From NCBI GenBank assembly GCA_003157295.1, contig PMJF01000012.1, positions 1,295 through 20,082 on the forward strand: a DNA stretch of 18,788 nt, in the 5' to 3' direction. Source of the stretch: Candidatus Moraniibacteriota bacterium (GTDB lineage Bacteria; Patescibacteriota; Minisyncoccia; Moranbacterales; UBA11712). Under the pieces are notes generated by a model. That model saw only the letters and a program-made list of their open reading frames with translations, was not told the origin of the DNA and did not search any database. Numbering within the stretch: the first letter of the stretch is position 1; each line of letters starts with the position of its first letter. The position numbers were made by a program, and so were the translations under genes. Positions 6,203-13,764 of this stretch are shown here, piece after piece.

Positions 6203-8743
6203 CTATGGAGTTTGAGGGCCAATCGGCGTTTCCGGTGGAACAGGGGCCTGATCTCGCTGGACGGAAGGTTGATTTTGCCCAGACTGTTGTCCTCCAGCGC
6301 CCTGGTTAACCGTATTTTCCTCAAGTCCGGCAAGTGCGGTTTTCCCGGCTTCAAGATTAGAGACAATCTTCTTAATATCGGCATTATCCGGATTGAGATC
6401 TGCAACCTTTCTGAATTGCTCCAGTGCTTTTTGTTTATCACCCTGTTTGTCATAGATGAGTCCCAGGAAATAACGGGCGTTGGAATAATTATCCGCCAGT
6501 TTTACCGCTTGTTCAAGCTCATTGCGAGCCGCGTCGAATTTTCCAGCTTTATAGTAGAAGACTCCCAGTTGGAAGACTATCCCCACATCCTGCGGATTCA
6601 TTTTTTTGCCATCTTCCAATTTGGCTATTGCTTCGTCAATTTTGCCCAGCCTGTCAAGAGACACGGCGGCCATGAACTGAGCGGGAATGTAGTTGTTTTT
6701 TATTTCGACCGCTTTTTCAAAATTTTGCAAAGCCGAGGCGGTATATTCTTTGGCCTTATCAGAAAGTTGAGGAGCTTTATTGGAGCCTTGTTGCTGGCTA
6801 GCGTTCTTCGCGCTTTCTAGATCGGCCATCATAAGATAAATTTGACCGATTTGGTAATAAGTGGAAGGATTTTTTGGATCATATTTCAAGGATTCCATAT
6901 AATTCGAGCGAGCCGCTTCGTCTGCGCCGTCTTTCGATCCGATCACGTTCTGGCTTATTTGAGCGAGCTGAACAAGATTATCGGGATTCTTAGGGTTAAG
7001 ATTGATCGCGTTTCGCGCTTCATCTTCCGCTGCAAAATACAGGTTGCTTATTTCCGCCCGATCATTTTCCGACAAGTTTGCAGCTCCTTTTTGGGAAATG
7101 CGATCATTAAGAGCGGCAAACAAGGCAACCGAAAGATTGCGGTGGTAAAGGTCGCGGCTCGGATCGAGACTAACCACCCGTGATAATTTATTGACAAGAT
7201 CATCGACTTTAGCTCCCTGAGCGTCGCTGGCAAGAGCTTTGTTGTAAGCCGCGGCGGCCACATATCGTTGTCCTTCAAGAAAAATAAGGGAAATAAATCC
7301 GACAATGATCAATACGAATACAAAGGACAGGATCAACGATACACGAGGAGAAGATGTCTCGCTGATGATTTCTTCTCTTTTCTGAAAAACCAAGGAGATC
7401 AGAACTATAATAGAGGCCGTTGTGATCCACCACATAAAGTCAATTGTGATATTGGACGGATAGAGAAAATAAACCAGGGTAAGATAGATCCACGCGGATG
7501 TCAGACCGATGAGGGTGTAAGTCCCCTCCTCGTTTCGCCCAAAAATTCTCACAAAAGAGGAAAATATATAGACTAGGATGGATCCAGCCAAGAAGAGAAA
7601 AACGGCCGCACCCAAAAAGCCAGTGGTGGTTGCCAGAGTAAAGAAGCGACTGCTACCTTCATTGAATTTCACTGACCAAAAGTTCGTCAGATTGATCTCA
7701 GCAGGCTTGTTTTTGAGGTAGGCCAGGTCATAAGAAGATAAGCCGGATCCAAGCAAAAAGTTATCTTTCCAAGCTCCCTTCATAACATCATAAGAGGCGC
7801 TCGAAGATAGTCCGACTTCTACTGGAAGTTGCACCCGCACAATCGAGCTGCGTTTGCCGATAAGAGCGGCAAGGAGAACCAAGGTCAAAACAACCATAGG
7901 AATGATAAGAGCCCTATTTTTCTCCTCACTGCCGCTTGTAATGATGGCAAGACCCAAAAGGACCGCCATGCCAATCAGAAAAATTATAAGGGCCGTTCCA
8001 AAATTTATCATGATAAGAGTGAAGATAAACAGTAAAGAAAAAACAATCAAAGCGATCTTTACCGGCAATGATTTTTTCTCAAGGAGCATGGCCACGGAAA
8101 GTATAAGAACAGCGCCTAAATAAATTGCCAAGGCATAAACGGATCCGATGGTATTGAACGAGTTTTGGGCAACTGCTTGATTTTTGAAAATAAACTTTCC
8201 AAAAATTTGAAATATGGCATAAATATTAGCCAAGGCTGAGGATCCGATAATGACAAGAACAAGTGTGTCGATCTTTTTTCTGGCCCCAAAATTGTTCATA
8301 ATGACCAGAAAAATCGCTATCATAGCGATAACGGTAACGAGCGAAAGACTCTCGGTGCCGAAGCTTCCCCACATACTCTGGTCGCGGTAAACAGAAAAGA
8401 CAGTATTGAGCGCTAAAATAAGAAGGAGAAGCAAAATAGGTATCAAAATGAAATTCTTTTTTACCCTTATTTTTCCTTCCCAGGCTAATTTTCCGATCCA
8501 ACCAAGAAAAGCGATTCCTCCAAGAACAACGATCAAAATTTGTTTGTTCAATTCGAGGATGCTGGGGACAATTGGGAGAAAGAATATCGGCACCAAAAAA
8601 GCCAAAAGATAAACGGCGCCGGCGATCAGCCAGTCGATGATTTTCGGCACACGCGTGTCCTTTTTAGGCCGTTGAGGCAGCGGAGCTCGATTTATCATCT
8701 CTCTGTGATCCATGTAAGGAACGTTTTGTCTTACGGGAGGCAT
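6203..8743 (-). CDS. O-antigen ligase-family membrane protein fused to TPR repeats
   Basis: From the chosen start the protein has 846 residues. A cytoplasmic N-terminal segment of about 35 residues precedes a run of 12 or more hydrophobic helices up to about residue 500. The loop DVMKGAWKDNFLLGSGLSSY resembles the Wzy_C (O-antigen ligase) signature, in which a W..A...DHPL.G.G pattern precedes the catalytic periplasmic loop. After a last helix near 475-495, the C-terminal 330 residues contain TPR-like repeats (YYQIGQIYLMMADLESAKN; PAQFMAAVSLDRLGKIDEA; GVFYYKAGKFDAARNELEQA; ARYFLGLIYDKQGDKQKALE). Such fusions transfer glycans to lipid, pilin or S-layer acceptors; the actual acceptor is unknown. 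The ATG at 8743 has a clear Shine-Dalgarno (GAGGGGGGG, about 5 bases upstream), a rarity in this window; in-frame starts at 8776 (ATG) and 8827 (GTG) lack one. Confidence 0.82.
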   Translation of the reverse strand: MPPVRQNVPYMDHREMINRAPLPQRPKKDTRVPKIIDWLIAGAVYLLAFLVPIFFLPIVPSILELNKQILIVVLGGIAFLGWIGKLAWEGKIRVKKNFILIPILLLLLILALNTVFSVYRDQSMWGSFGTESLSLVTVIAMIAIFLVIMNNFGARKKIDTLVLVIIGSSALANIYAIFQIFGKFIFKNQAVAQNSFNTIGSVYALAIYLGAVLILSVAMLLEKKSLPVKIALIVFSLLFIFTLIMINFGTALIIFLIGMAVLLGLAIITSGSEEKNRALIIPMVVLTLVLLAALIGKRSSIVRVQLPVEVGLSSSASYDVMKGAWKDNFLLGSGLSSYDLAYLKNKPAEINLTNFWSVKFNEGSSRFFTLATTTGFLGAAVFLFLAGSILVYIFSSFVRIFGRNEEGTYTLIGLTSAWIYLTLVYFLYPSNITIDFMWWITTASIIVLISLVFQKREEIISETSSPRVSLILSFVFVLIIVGFISLIFLEGQRYVAAAAYNKALASDAQGAKVDDLVNKLSRVVSLDPSRDLYHRNLSVALFAALNDRISQKGAANLSENDRAEISNLYFAAEDEARNAINLNPKNPDNLVQLAQISQNVIGSKDGADEAARSNYMESLKYDPKNPSTYYQIGQIYLMMADLESAKNASQQQGSNKAPQLSDKAKEYTASALQNFEKAVEIKNNYIPAQFMAAVSLDRLGKIDEAIAKLEDGKKMNPQDVGIVFQLGVFYYKAGKFDAARNELEQAVKLADNYSNARYFLGLIYDKQGDKQKALEQFRKVADLNPDNADIKKIVSNLEAGKTALAGLEENTVNQGAGGQQSGQNQPSVQRDQAPVPPETPIGPQTP

Positions 8744-8845
8744 AGCTTCCCCCCCTCTTTTTAGATCAATTTTCATTTTAGTTTTCTTAGAATTATTTAT
8801 TATATAAAAATTGAAACAAACTAACACCCCGCAATAAATTTGCTC

Positions 8846-8894
8846 GGGTCAATCTGCCTTTCGATGTATAGTATATTCGTATTTGTTTTGACCC
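8846..8894. repeat. Short inverted repeat between the two ligase-like genes
   Basis: GGGTCAA (8846-8852) and TTGACCC (8888-8894) are perfect inverted copies 35 bases apart. They lie in the gap between the two minus-strand membrane protein genes, upstream of the TPR-fused one. A TATACT lies between them on the minus strand but has no good -35. It could be an operator pair; the evidence is weak. Confidence 0.25.
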
Positions 8895-8950
8895 TCGCTA
8901 ATTTTGAACGGGGCTAGTAATTTGAATTATAACATCTAAAAAATATTTGT

Positions 8951-10486
8951 CTAATTTGGCTTGTCTGGTATAGAAGTATTCGTCGATGTCCCGGAAGAGC
9001 TCTTTACAATATTTCGATTGCGTAAAAAGATAAAGATGACTACCAAAGAAAATATTAAGGTGCCCATTTTGATATCCCAAAAGAAGTGGTCGAAAAGAGC
9101 CATAATCAAGAAAGAAAACATAATGCAACAAAAAAAATAATATGTCAATCCTAAATAATCTTCGACTCTTTTTCTTTGGTCTAGGAATAAGAATGTAATA
9201 AAGAGCAGAAAGAGTGCTAGACCTATTATACCGAGCTCACTGGTAATTAGAAGATATATATTATGAACCGGTTGGTATTGCCAACCCTCAAGCGTCGAAT
9301 TTTTTCTGTATTCGCTCAGGACAAATTGTCCTATTCCAATACCAACTAAAGGATGCTCCAATATTATTTCACGTGAAACATTTGTATATGAGGCTCTTTC
9401 TCTGATGGACTGATCAGAAAACAAAGACGAATTGCGATTCATAGAGTATGTGAGTCCGATTAGCGCAATTATTATCACAATAAATGATATCGAAATTGCT
9501 TTCTTGTATTTTAGGCTTAGGACAAATTTATACGAGATGAACAGGAAGATTATAAAAAGGCCCAGAAAGGCCGACCGCGAGAAGGTCAAAATAAATCCTA
9601 GGCCTATGGTTGAAAGGAAAACTATAATTATAAAAATAGAGATTTGGCTCAAGCTTGTTTCACGTGTAACAAATTCGGATTTATTCTCTGCTGATGGTAA
9701 TGTTGGAAGGCTAATTAGTTCGGGTTTCCATCTGGATAAAATTTCCATGAAAATTATTATTAGGGGTATAATTAAAAACCCGGCCATAATATTCGGATGC
9801 GGAAAGGTTCCATAGGCTCTAATATGTTTCATGTCGTCAATAATAAACTTTGCCACCCCAGGTATTTCACGTGAAACGATACTCTCGCCAAAAAAGCGCA
9901 ATCCGATCGAACGACCGTAAAAAAACTGGATAATACCAATTAGAGCTTGAATAAAGCCATTTATCGCTAAAGCAACAAGAGAAAACCTGAAAAAACGATT
10001 ATTGGCGGTTAATTTTTTAAATATAACAAAGGAGAATGCTAAGATTTCAAGTAAAGTTAAACACCTATAAATAGCTATTGGTTTATAAGGTGACCAAACA
10101 ATTGACAAAAAGCACCAGGCGATAAATAGTAACAGAAAATATGTTTCACGTGAAATATTGCAGATTGGGCGTGGTATTGACATAAATACATTATTGTTTT
10201 CTTTTATAGTTTTCCCATTGGATGTTTCACTTAAGTTTGATGAACTGTGTTTAGATTGACTCATTATTATCTTTATTGTATAAATAAATATCACGGCAAT
10301 CATTAGTGCATCCGCCCAACTGAAACTCATAGTCATATATTCATTAAATGTTCTGTTCAGGAAAGAGTAAGGCGTCAAAAAGACTTTGCGGATATTCAAG
10401 GTAAAAGTCGCCAAAAAAAGTATAATCAACAAATTCTCTGCATTTTGCCAAAGCCAGTTTGCTTTTCTTGTGAAACTATTTGCCAT
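8951..10486 (-). CDS. O-antigen ligase/polymerase-family (Wzy_C) membrane protein carrying four parS-like sites
   Basis: A 511-residue polytopic protein with about 10-12 hydrophobic helices. Wzy_C landmarks are present: GTFPHPNIMAGF at 227-238, TFSRSAFLGL at 301-310, EIILEHPLVGIGIGQF at 373-388 and HNIYLLITSELGIIGL at 408-423, an arrangement typical of enzymes that polymerise or ligate undecaprenyl-linked glycans outside the membrane. Unlike its neighbour it has no TPR part. The sequence looks more AT-rich than the flanking genes, with Ile and Asn frequent, which could mean a different origin. Four near-identical palindromes lie inside the gene and are read each time as [VI]-[ST]-R-E-[TI] (residues 112-114, 205-207, 274-276 and 371-373 for the S/T-R-E part). 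No terminator follows. A minus-strand TGC-TAAACT at 10501-10493 lies just six bases before the ATG and may give a leaderless transcript. Confidence 0.85.
   Translation of the reverse strand: MANSFTRKANWLWQNAENLLIILFLATFTLNIRKVFLTPYSFLNRTFNEYMTMSFSWADALMIAVIFIYTIKIIMSQSKHSSSNLSETSNGKTIKENNNVFMSIPRPICNISRETYFLLLFIAWCFLSIVWSPYKPIAIYRCLTLLEILAFSFVIFKKLTANNRFFRFSLVALAINGFIQALIGIIQFFYGRSIGLRFFGESIVSREIPGVAKFIIDDMKHIRAYGTFPHPNIMAGFLIIPLIIIFMEILSRWKPELISLPTLPSAENKSEFVTRETSLSQISIFIIIVFLSTIGLGFILTFSRSAFLGLFIIFLFISYKFVLSLKYKKAISISFIVIIIALIGLTYSMNRNSSLFSDQSIRERASYTNVSREIILEHPLVGIGIGQFVLSEYRKNSTLEGWQYQPVHNIYLLITSELGIIGLALFLLFITFLFLDQRKRVEDYLGLTYYFFCCIMFSFLIMALFDHFFWDIKMGTLIFSLVVIFIFLRNRNIVKSSSGTSTNTSIPDKPN
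9365..9380. promoter_or_regulatory. parS-like ParB-binding site A
   Basis: TATTTCACGTGAAACA matches the widespread bacterial centromere palindrome TGTTTCACGTGAAACA at 15 of 16 positions. It lies inside the ligase-like gene, over codons for N-V-S-R-E-I. Confidence 0.7.
9656..9671. promoter_or_regulatory. parS-like ParB-binding site B
   Basis: TGTTTCACGTGTAACA matches 15 of 16 positions. The one difference falls at the position known to be free in the Bacillus subtilis consensus (TGTTNCACGTGAAACA read on the other strand). Confidence 0.72.
9863..9878. promoter_or_regulatory. parS-like ParB-binding site C
   Basis: TATTTCACGTGAAACG matches 14 of 16 positions with the central TTTCACGTGAAAC intact. 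Confidence 0.62.
10142..10157. promoter_or_regulatory. parS-like ParB-binding site D
   Basis: TGTTTCACGTGAAATA matches 15 of 16 positions. A single TGTTTCAC half-site, without a right half, follows at 10223-10230. Confidence 0.7.
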
Positions 10487-10512
10487 ATAGTGAGTTTAGC
10501 ACAAACATTTCG

Positions 10513-10541
10513 TTGACTGAAAGCGTTTTTAGAAATAGTAT
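10513..10541 (+). promoter_or_regulatory. Promoter for the tRNA-Ala / RNHCP / tRNA-Arg / ddl unit
   Basis: TTGACT (10513-10518), a 17-base spacer and TAGTAT (10536-10541). The start point would be near 10548. It lies back to back with the start region of the ligase-like gene on the other strand. Confidence 0.55.
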
Positions 10542-10562
10542 AGAGAGGTATCTGGTCACTAG

Positions 10563-10596
10563 TTTCCGCCAGAGACAGACAGGTATCTGGCGGAAA
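10563..10596. repeat. Inverted repeat 5' of tRNA-Ala
   Basis: Perfect 11-base arms TTTCCGCCAGA (10563-10573) and TCTGGCGGAAA (10586-10596) enclose a 12-base loop and end 10 bases before tRNA-Ala. The core TCCGCCAG/CTGGCGGA recurs at 16377-16392 and, with one change, at 12361-12376. The 10-mer AGGTATCTGG also occurs directly repeated at 10546 and 10581. Confidence 0.65.
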
Positions 10597-10606
10597 TTCA
10601 CCCAAC

Positions 10607-10679
10607 GGGGATATAGCTCAGCTGGTAGAGCACTTCCATGGCATGGAAGGGGTCTGGGGTTCGAATCCCCATATCTCCA
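10607..10679 (+). tRNA. tRNA-Ala (anticodon GGC)
   Basis: A 73-base cloverleaf: acceptor GGGGATA/TATCTCC, D-stem GCTC/GAGC, anticodon stem CTTCC/GGAAG with loop ATGGCAT (anticodon GGC for GCC and GCT), T-loop TTCGAAT. A73 is present and CCA is not encoded. An open reading frame begins only three bases after it. Confidence 0.97.
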
Positions 10680-10682
10680 CAA

Positions 10683-10988
10683 ATGCAATCTAAAAAATTT
10701 CAACGTCGAATCGAAGACTTTGTTTGTGAAAAATGCGGAACAGACGTAAAAGGCAACGGGTATACTGACCATTGCCCTGCTTGCCTTTGGGGAAAGCATG
10801 TGGATGTAAACCCGGGCGACCGCGCGGCGAATTGCGGGGGACTGATGGAGCCGATCAGTATCGATATGAAAAATACAAAGTATACCATACACTATGTATG
10901 CATGAAGTGTAACTTTAAGTTTCAGGTAAAATCTTTACCAAAAGATGATTTTGAAGTCATAATTAAATTGGTTAGCAAGCCCTTGTAG
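10683..10988 (+). CDS. RNHCP-domain zinc-ribbon-like protein
   Basis: A 101-residue protein with the RNHCP family pattern (PF12647 as I recall it): FVCEKCGTDV at about 13-22, TDHCPACLWGKHVDVNPGDR at 28-47 with D in place of the family N, NCGGLMEPI, then a C-terminal VCMKCNFKF. The paired cysteines suggest a small metal-binding fold; the molecular function of the family is unknown. The ATG at 10683 is chosen because the family motif starts shortly after it; a longer frame from 10638 would lie inside the tRNA. Only three bases separate the ATG from tRNA-Ala, so there is no room for a Shine-Dalgarno outside the tRNA. The last three codons and stop overlap the first ten bases of tRNA-Arg, the tRNA's T8-A9-G10 being the TAG stop. 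Confidence 0.85.
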   Translation: MQSKKFQRRIEDFVCEKCGTDVKGNGYTDHCPACLWGKHVDVNPGDRAANCGGLMEPISIDMKNTKYTIHYVCMKCNFKFQVKSLPKDDFEVIIKLVSKPL

Positions 10989-11050
10989 CTCAATGGATAG
11001 AGCTATCCCGTCCTAAGGGAAAAATGGGGGTTCGATTCCCTCCGAGGGCA
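10979..11050 (+). tRNA. tRNA-Arg (anticodon CCT)
   Basis: A 72-base cloverleaf: acceptor GCCCTTG/CGAGGGC with one T-G pair, D-stem GCTC/GAGC, anticodon stem ATCCC/GGGAA (outer A-A mismatch) with loop GTCCTAA (anticodon CCT for AGG), T-stem GGGGG/CCCTC and T-loop TTCGATT. A73 is present, CCA not encoded. Its first ten bases are also the end of the upstream reading frame. Confidence 0.93.
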
Positions 11051-11074
11051 CGATTTAAAAAGTAGAAAAACATT

Positions 11075-12157
11075 ATGCCAAAAAAAATAAACCTCGCCGT
11101 AATTTTTGGTGGAAAATCCGGAGAGCACGAAGTTTCGCTTTCCTCGGCTCGGGGTGTGATGAAAAATTTGAACAAGGAAAAATATAATGTGATCCCGGTC
11201 GCGATCACGAAGAAAGGAAATTGGCTTATTGGCGACAAAGGAGCGGAATATATGAAAATGAACGAAGAAAAAATTGGCAAAGAAGGGGCGATAAGTATTG
11301 AGGAATCACAGAAATCAGTGACAATAAGCGACGAAGAGAAAAGCCTTTCTAATTATTCGGAAGGAAACGCCGGAGCGAAAATCGATCTGGTTTTTCCGAT
11401 TCTTCACGGGCCGTTTGGCGAGGACGGACGATTGCAGGGAATGCTCGACATGCTCGGCGTACCGTATGTTTTTTCGGGAGTGCTGGCGCATGCCGTTGGA
11501 ATGAACAAACCGAAAGCCAAAATCATTGCCGCAAAGTTCGGGGTGCCGATACCTGGAGATATTGTGATCAAAAAGGAAAAAAGGTATAGTCTCGATGACA
11601 TAATAGAAAAATTATCTCTCCCTATGATGGTAAAGCCGTCCGAACTTGGTTCTTCGGTTGGGATATCCCTCGTGAAAACAAAAAATGATCTGGAAAGAGG
11701 AATCAGGGACGCGTTTTCTCACGGGGACGAAGTAATCTTGGAGCAATATATAAAAGGAAGAGAGTTCACGGTGACGGTGATGGGAAATGACGATCCAAAA
11801 GTTTTGGCCATAACAGAAATTATTCCCATCATTTCCGAATTCTATGACTACAAGGCTAAGTACGAAGACGGAGGATCGAAGCACGTCTGCCCGGCGGAAA
11901 TTTCAGAGGGAGACCAAAAGAAAATTGAGCAATATGCTGTTTCAACTTTCAAAGCAATTGGATGCAATGATCTTGCGCGCGTGGATTTCCTTTGGAGCGA
12001 GAAAAATGATGAATATTATTTCACCGACATCAACACCATTCCTGGTATGACTCCCACGAGCCTCGCACCCGAAGCGGCCAAACTTGCGGGGATGGATTTC
12101 TCACAATTTTTAGACAAATTGATCGAAGGAGCGATGAGAAGATCTAATATAGAATAA
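11075..12157 (+). CDS. ddl: D-alanine--D-alanine ligase
   Basis: An ATP-grasp enzyme that joins two D-alanines for the peptidoglycan stem peptide. The 360 residues match the longer (DdlA/VanA-like) class. The N-terminal domain has VIFGGKSGEHEVSLSSARG at 9-27, the centre has DLVFPILHGPFGEDGRLQG, and the ATP-grasp part has KPSELGSSVGISLVK, EQYIKGREFTVTVMG and the metal/substrate block DFLWSEKNDEYYFTDINTIPGMTP. All catalytic blocks appear intact. The gene starts 24 bases after tRNA-Arg and probably shares its transcript; no clear Shine-Dalgarno is seen. A weak terminator follows. Its presence says the cell makes its own cross-linkable wall precursors. Confidence 0.96.
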   Translation: MPKKINLAVIFGGKSGEHEVSLSSARGVMKNLNKEKYNVIPVAITKKGNWLIGDKGAEYMKMNEEKIGKEGAISIEESQKSVTISDEEKSLSNYSEGNAGAKIDLVFPILHGPFGEDGRLQGMLDMLGVPYVFSGVLAHAVGMNKPKAKIIAAKFGVPIPGDIVIKKEKRYSLDDIIEKLSLPMMVKPSELGSSVGISLVKTKNDLERGIRDAFSHGDEVILEQYIKGREFTVTVMGNDDPKVLAITEIIPIISEFYDYKAKYEDGGSKHVCPAEISEGDQKKIEQYAVSTFKAIGCNDLARVDFLWSEKNDEYYFTDINTIPGMTPTSLAPEAAKLAGMDFSQFLDKLIEGAMRRSNIE

Positions 12158-12187
12158 GGAAAAATAATCAACAAAAGACATTTTAGG

Positions 12188-12216
12188 GAAGAAGATGCTG
12201 CTTAAGTATCTTCTTC
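12188..12216 (+). terminator. Probable terminator after ddl
   Basis: A 9-bp perfect stem (GAAGAAGAT at 12188-12196 with ATCTTCTTC at 12208-12216), 11-base loop, followed only by TTGTAATAAT. The stem is AT-rich and the U tract short, so termination may be partial. Confidence 0.5.
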
Positions 12217-12244
12217 TTGTAATAATGGATTAGCGTGTTAATAT
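12217..12244 (+). promoter_or_regulatory. Promoter for the CCA-adding enzyme gene (leaderless mRNA)
   Basis: TTGTAA (12217-12222), a 16-base spacer and TAATAT (12239-12244) preceded by TGT. The -10 box ends six bases before the ATG at 12251, so the predicted start of transcription coincides with the start codon. Confidence 0.5.
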
Positions 12245-12250
12245 TGGAAC

Positions 12251-13753
12251 ATGATCCGAAAAATCCCCAAACCAATCATCGAAATAATCAAAAAAATCGA
12301 AGCTGCCGGCTTTGAGGCGTTTATCGTGGGTGGGTGCGTGCGGGATCTACTGATGGAAAATCCGCCAGCCGGCGGACCGAAAGACTGGGATGTGACAACG
12401 AATGCGAAGCCGGAGGAGATAAGCAATATTTTTCCGGATAGTTTCTATGAAAATGCATTTGGAACTGTTGGTATAAAATCGGAGATTGGGGTTGTGGAAG
12501 CAACGACTTACAGAATTGAATCGAAATACTCTGACAAACGTCGGCCGGATCGTGTGAAATTCGCGAAATCTTTGGAGGAGGATATTTCAAGGCGTGATTT
12601 CACGATTAACGCGTTGGCGTTAAAAATAAAAAAAACTGACTTTGAAATTGTCGACCTATTTGGCGGACAGGGAGACTTGAAAAATAAATTAATTCGCGCA
12701 GTAGGGGACGCGAATGAGCGCTTTGACGAGGATGCGTTGCGGATGATGCGAGCGGTGCGGTTCGCAGTGACGCTTGATGGGGAGATAAATATAAAAAGAA
12801 CCAAGGGGCCCAGAAAGTTGAGCGAAAAAACGCCGTTTCAAATCGAAGAAAAAACCAAGAAAGCAATTGCGAGGAGCGCAAAAAATTTAAAATTTATCGC
12901 GCTTGAAAGAATTCAGGATGAGTTGAATAAGATTTTGATTTCAGACTTCGCGGCGGAAGGCATTGAACTTTTGCGTGAATTGAAATTGCTGCCGCATATC
13001 ATTCCCGAGCTGGAAAAAGGATATGGAGTGGGACAAAACCGGCATCATATTTATACCATCTACGAACATTCAATTTTGTCTCTCAAAAATTGTCCTTCGG
13101 AAAAATTGGAAGTGCGTCTCGCGACTTTGTTTCACGATATTGCGAAGCCCGAAACCAAAAGAGGTGAGGGCGCCTATTCCACATTCTATAACCACGACCA
13201 TGTCGGCGCTCGGGTGGTGGAAAAAATTTTGCGCCGCCTCAAGTATTCTTCCGAGATAATCTGGAAAGTGAAACTGCTGGTGGACAATCATATGTTCTAT
13301 TACAACGTCGATGAAGTGGGAGCTTCGAGTGTGCGCCGATTGGTCAGGAAAGTGGGACTGGAAAATATCGACGATCTCATTGATCTTCGTGTCGGCGATC
13401 GGCTAGGATCGGGCGTGCCGAAAGCCGTGCCGTATAAACTTCGCCATTTCAAATATATGGTTGATAAAGTTTCAAATGATCCGCTTTCGGTTAAGATGCT
13501 AAAACTCAATGGCAATGATCTTATGAGGAAATTGAGGTTGCAACCCGGACCGATCGTCGGGGCGATTTTGGATGTTCTGCTTTCGGAGGTCATAGAAGAT
13601 CCGAAGAAGAATATAAAAGAAAGCCTACTGGCAAGAGCGAAAGAATTACATAAAGAAAACTTGAAATCTCTTCGCGAAATGGCGAAAGAAAAAATTGAGG
13701 AGAAAAAAGAAGAAGAAGACAAGGAGATCAAAAAAAAATACTGGGTTAAATAA
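12251..13753 (+). CDS. cca: CCA tRNA nucleotidyltransferase / poly(A) polymerase family, with HD domain
   Basis: The enzyme adds or repairs the 3' CCA of tRNAs; six of the seven tRNAs here need it. The head domain has VGGCVRDLL at 26-34, the catalytic DWD at 45-47, the RRDFTINALA block at 114-123 and ERFDEDALRMMRAVRF at 156-171. The neck/body and an HD domain (LFHDIAKP, His295-Asp296) follow, and the end is a Lys/Glu-rich tail. At 500 residues it is longer than many relatives. Two apparent insertions stand out: NPPAGG at 37-42, encoded by a short palindrome just before the catalytic PKDWD, and about 20 residues (176-195) between VTL and FQIEEKT in the neck. Neither removes a key residue. The next gene starts 11 bases after its stop. 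A poly(A) polymerase role cannot be excluded, but the context favours CCA addition. Confidence 0.93.
   Translation: MIRKIPKPIIEIIKKIEAAGFEAFIVGGCVRDLLMENPPAGGPKDWDVTTNAKPEEISNIFPDSFYENAFGTVGIKSEIGVVEATTYRIESKYSDKRRPDRVKFAKSLEEDISRRDFTINALALKIKKTDFEIVDLFGGQGDLKNKLIRAVGDANERFDEDALRMMRAVRFAVTLDGEINIKRTKGPRKLSEKTPFQIEEKTKKAIARSAKNLKFIALERIQDELNKILISDFAAEGIELLRELKLLPHIIPELEKGYGVGQNRHHIYTIYEHSILSLKNCPSEKLEVRLATLFHDIAKPETKRGEGAYSTFYNHDHVGARVVEKILRRLKYSSEIIWKVKLLVDNHMFYYNVDEVGASSVRRLVRKVGLENIDDLIDLRVGDRLGSGVPKAVPYKLRHFKYMVDKVSNDPLSVKMLKLNGNDLMRKLRLQPGPIVGAILDVLLSEVIEDPKKNIKESLLARAKELHKENLKSLREMAKEKIEEKKEEEDKEIKKKYWVK
12361..12376. repeat. Short palindrome inserted in frame in the CCA-adding enzyme gene
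   Basis: TCCGCCAGCCGGCGGA differs by one base from TCCGCCAGCTGGCGGA at 16377-16392, the third hairpin of the tRNA-Ser repeat element. It encodes PPAGG at the edge of the catalytic loop where relatives, from memory, have a segment about four residues shorter. Confidence 0.5.
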
Positions 13754-13764
13754 TTTCTGACCCT

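Noticed and set aside
6173..6820. 215-codon open frame on the plus strand
   Set aside because: It runs opposite the TPR part of the ligase-like protein and crosses its terminator; no recognisable motif.
9365..10157. The S-R-E repeats as a protein motif instead of DNA sites
   Set aside because: The four peptides lie in unrelated loops and helices of the membrane protein, codons are fixed beyond what the residues need, and the palindrome extends symmetrically; a DNA-level explanation fits better, though not proven.
10638..10682. Upstream extension of the RNHCP protein (MAWKGSGVRIPISPQ)
   Set aside because: These codons fall inside tRNA-Ala and the similarity to the family begins only after the ATG at 10683.
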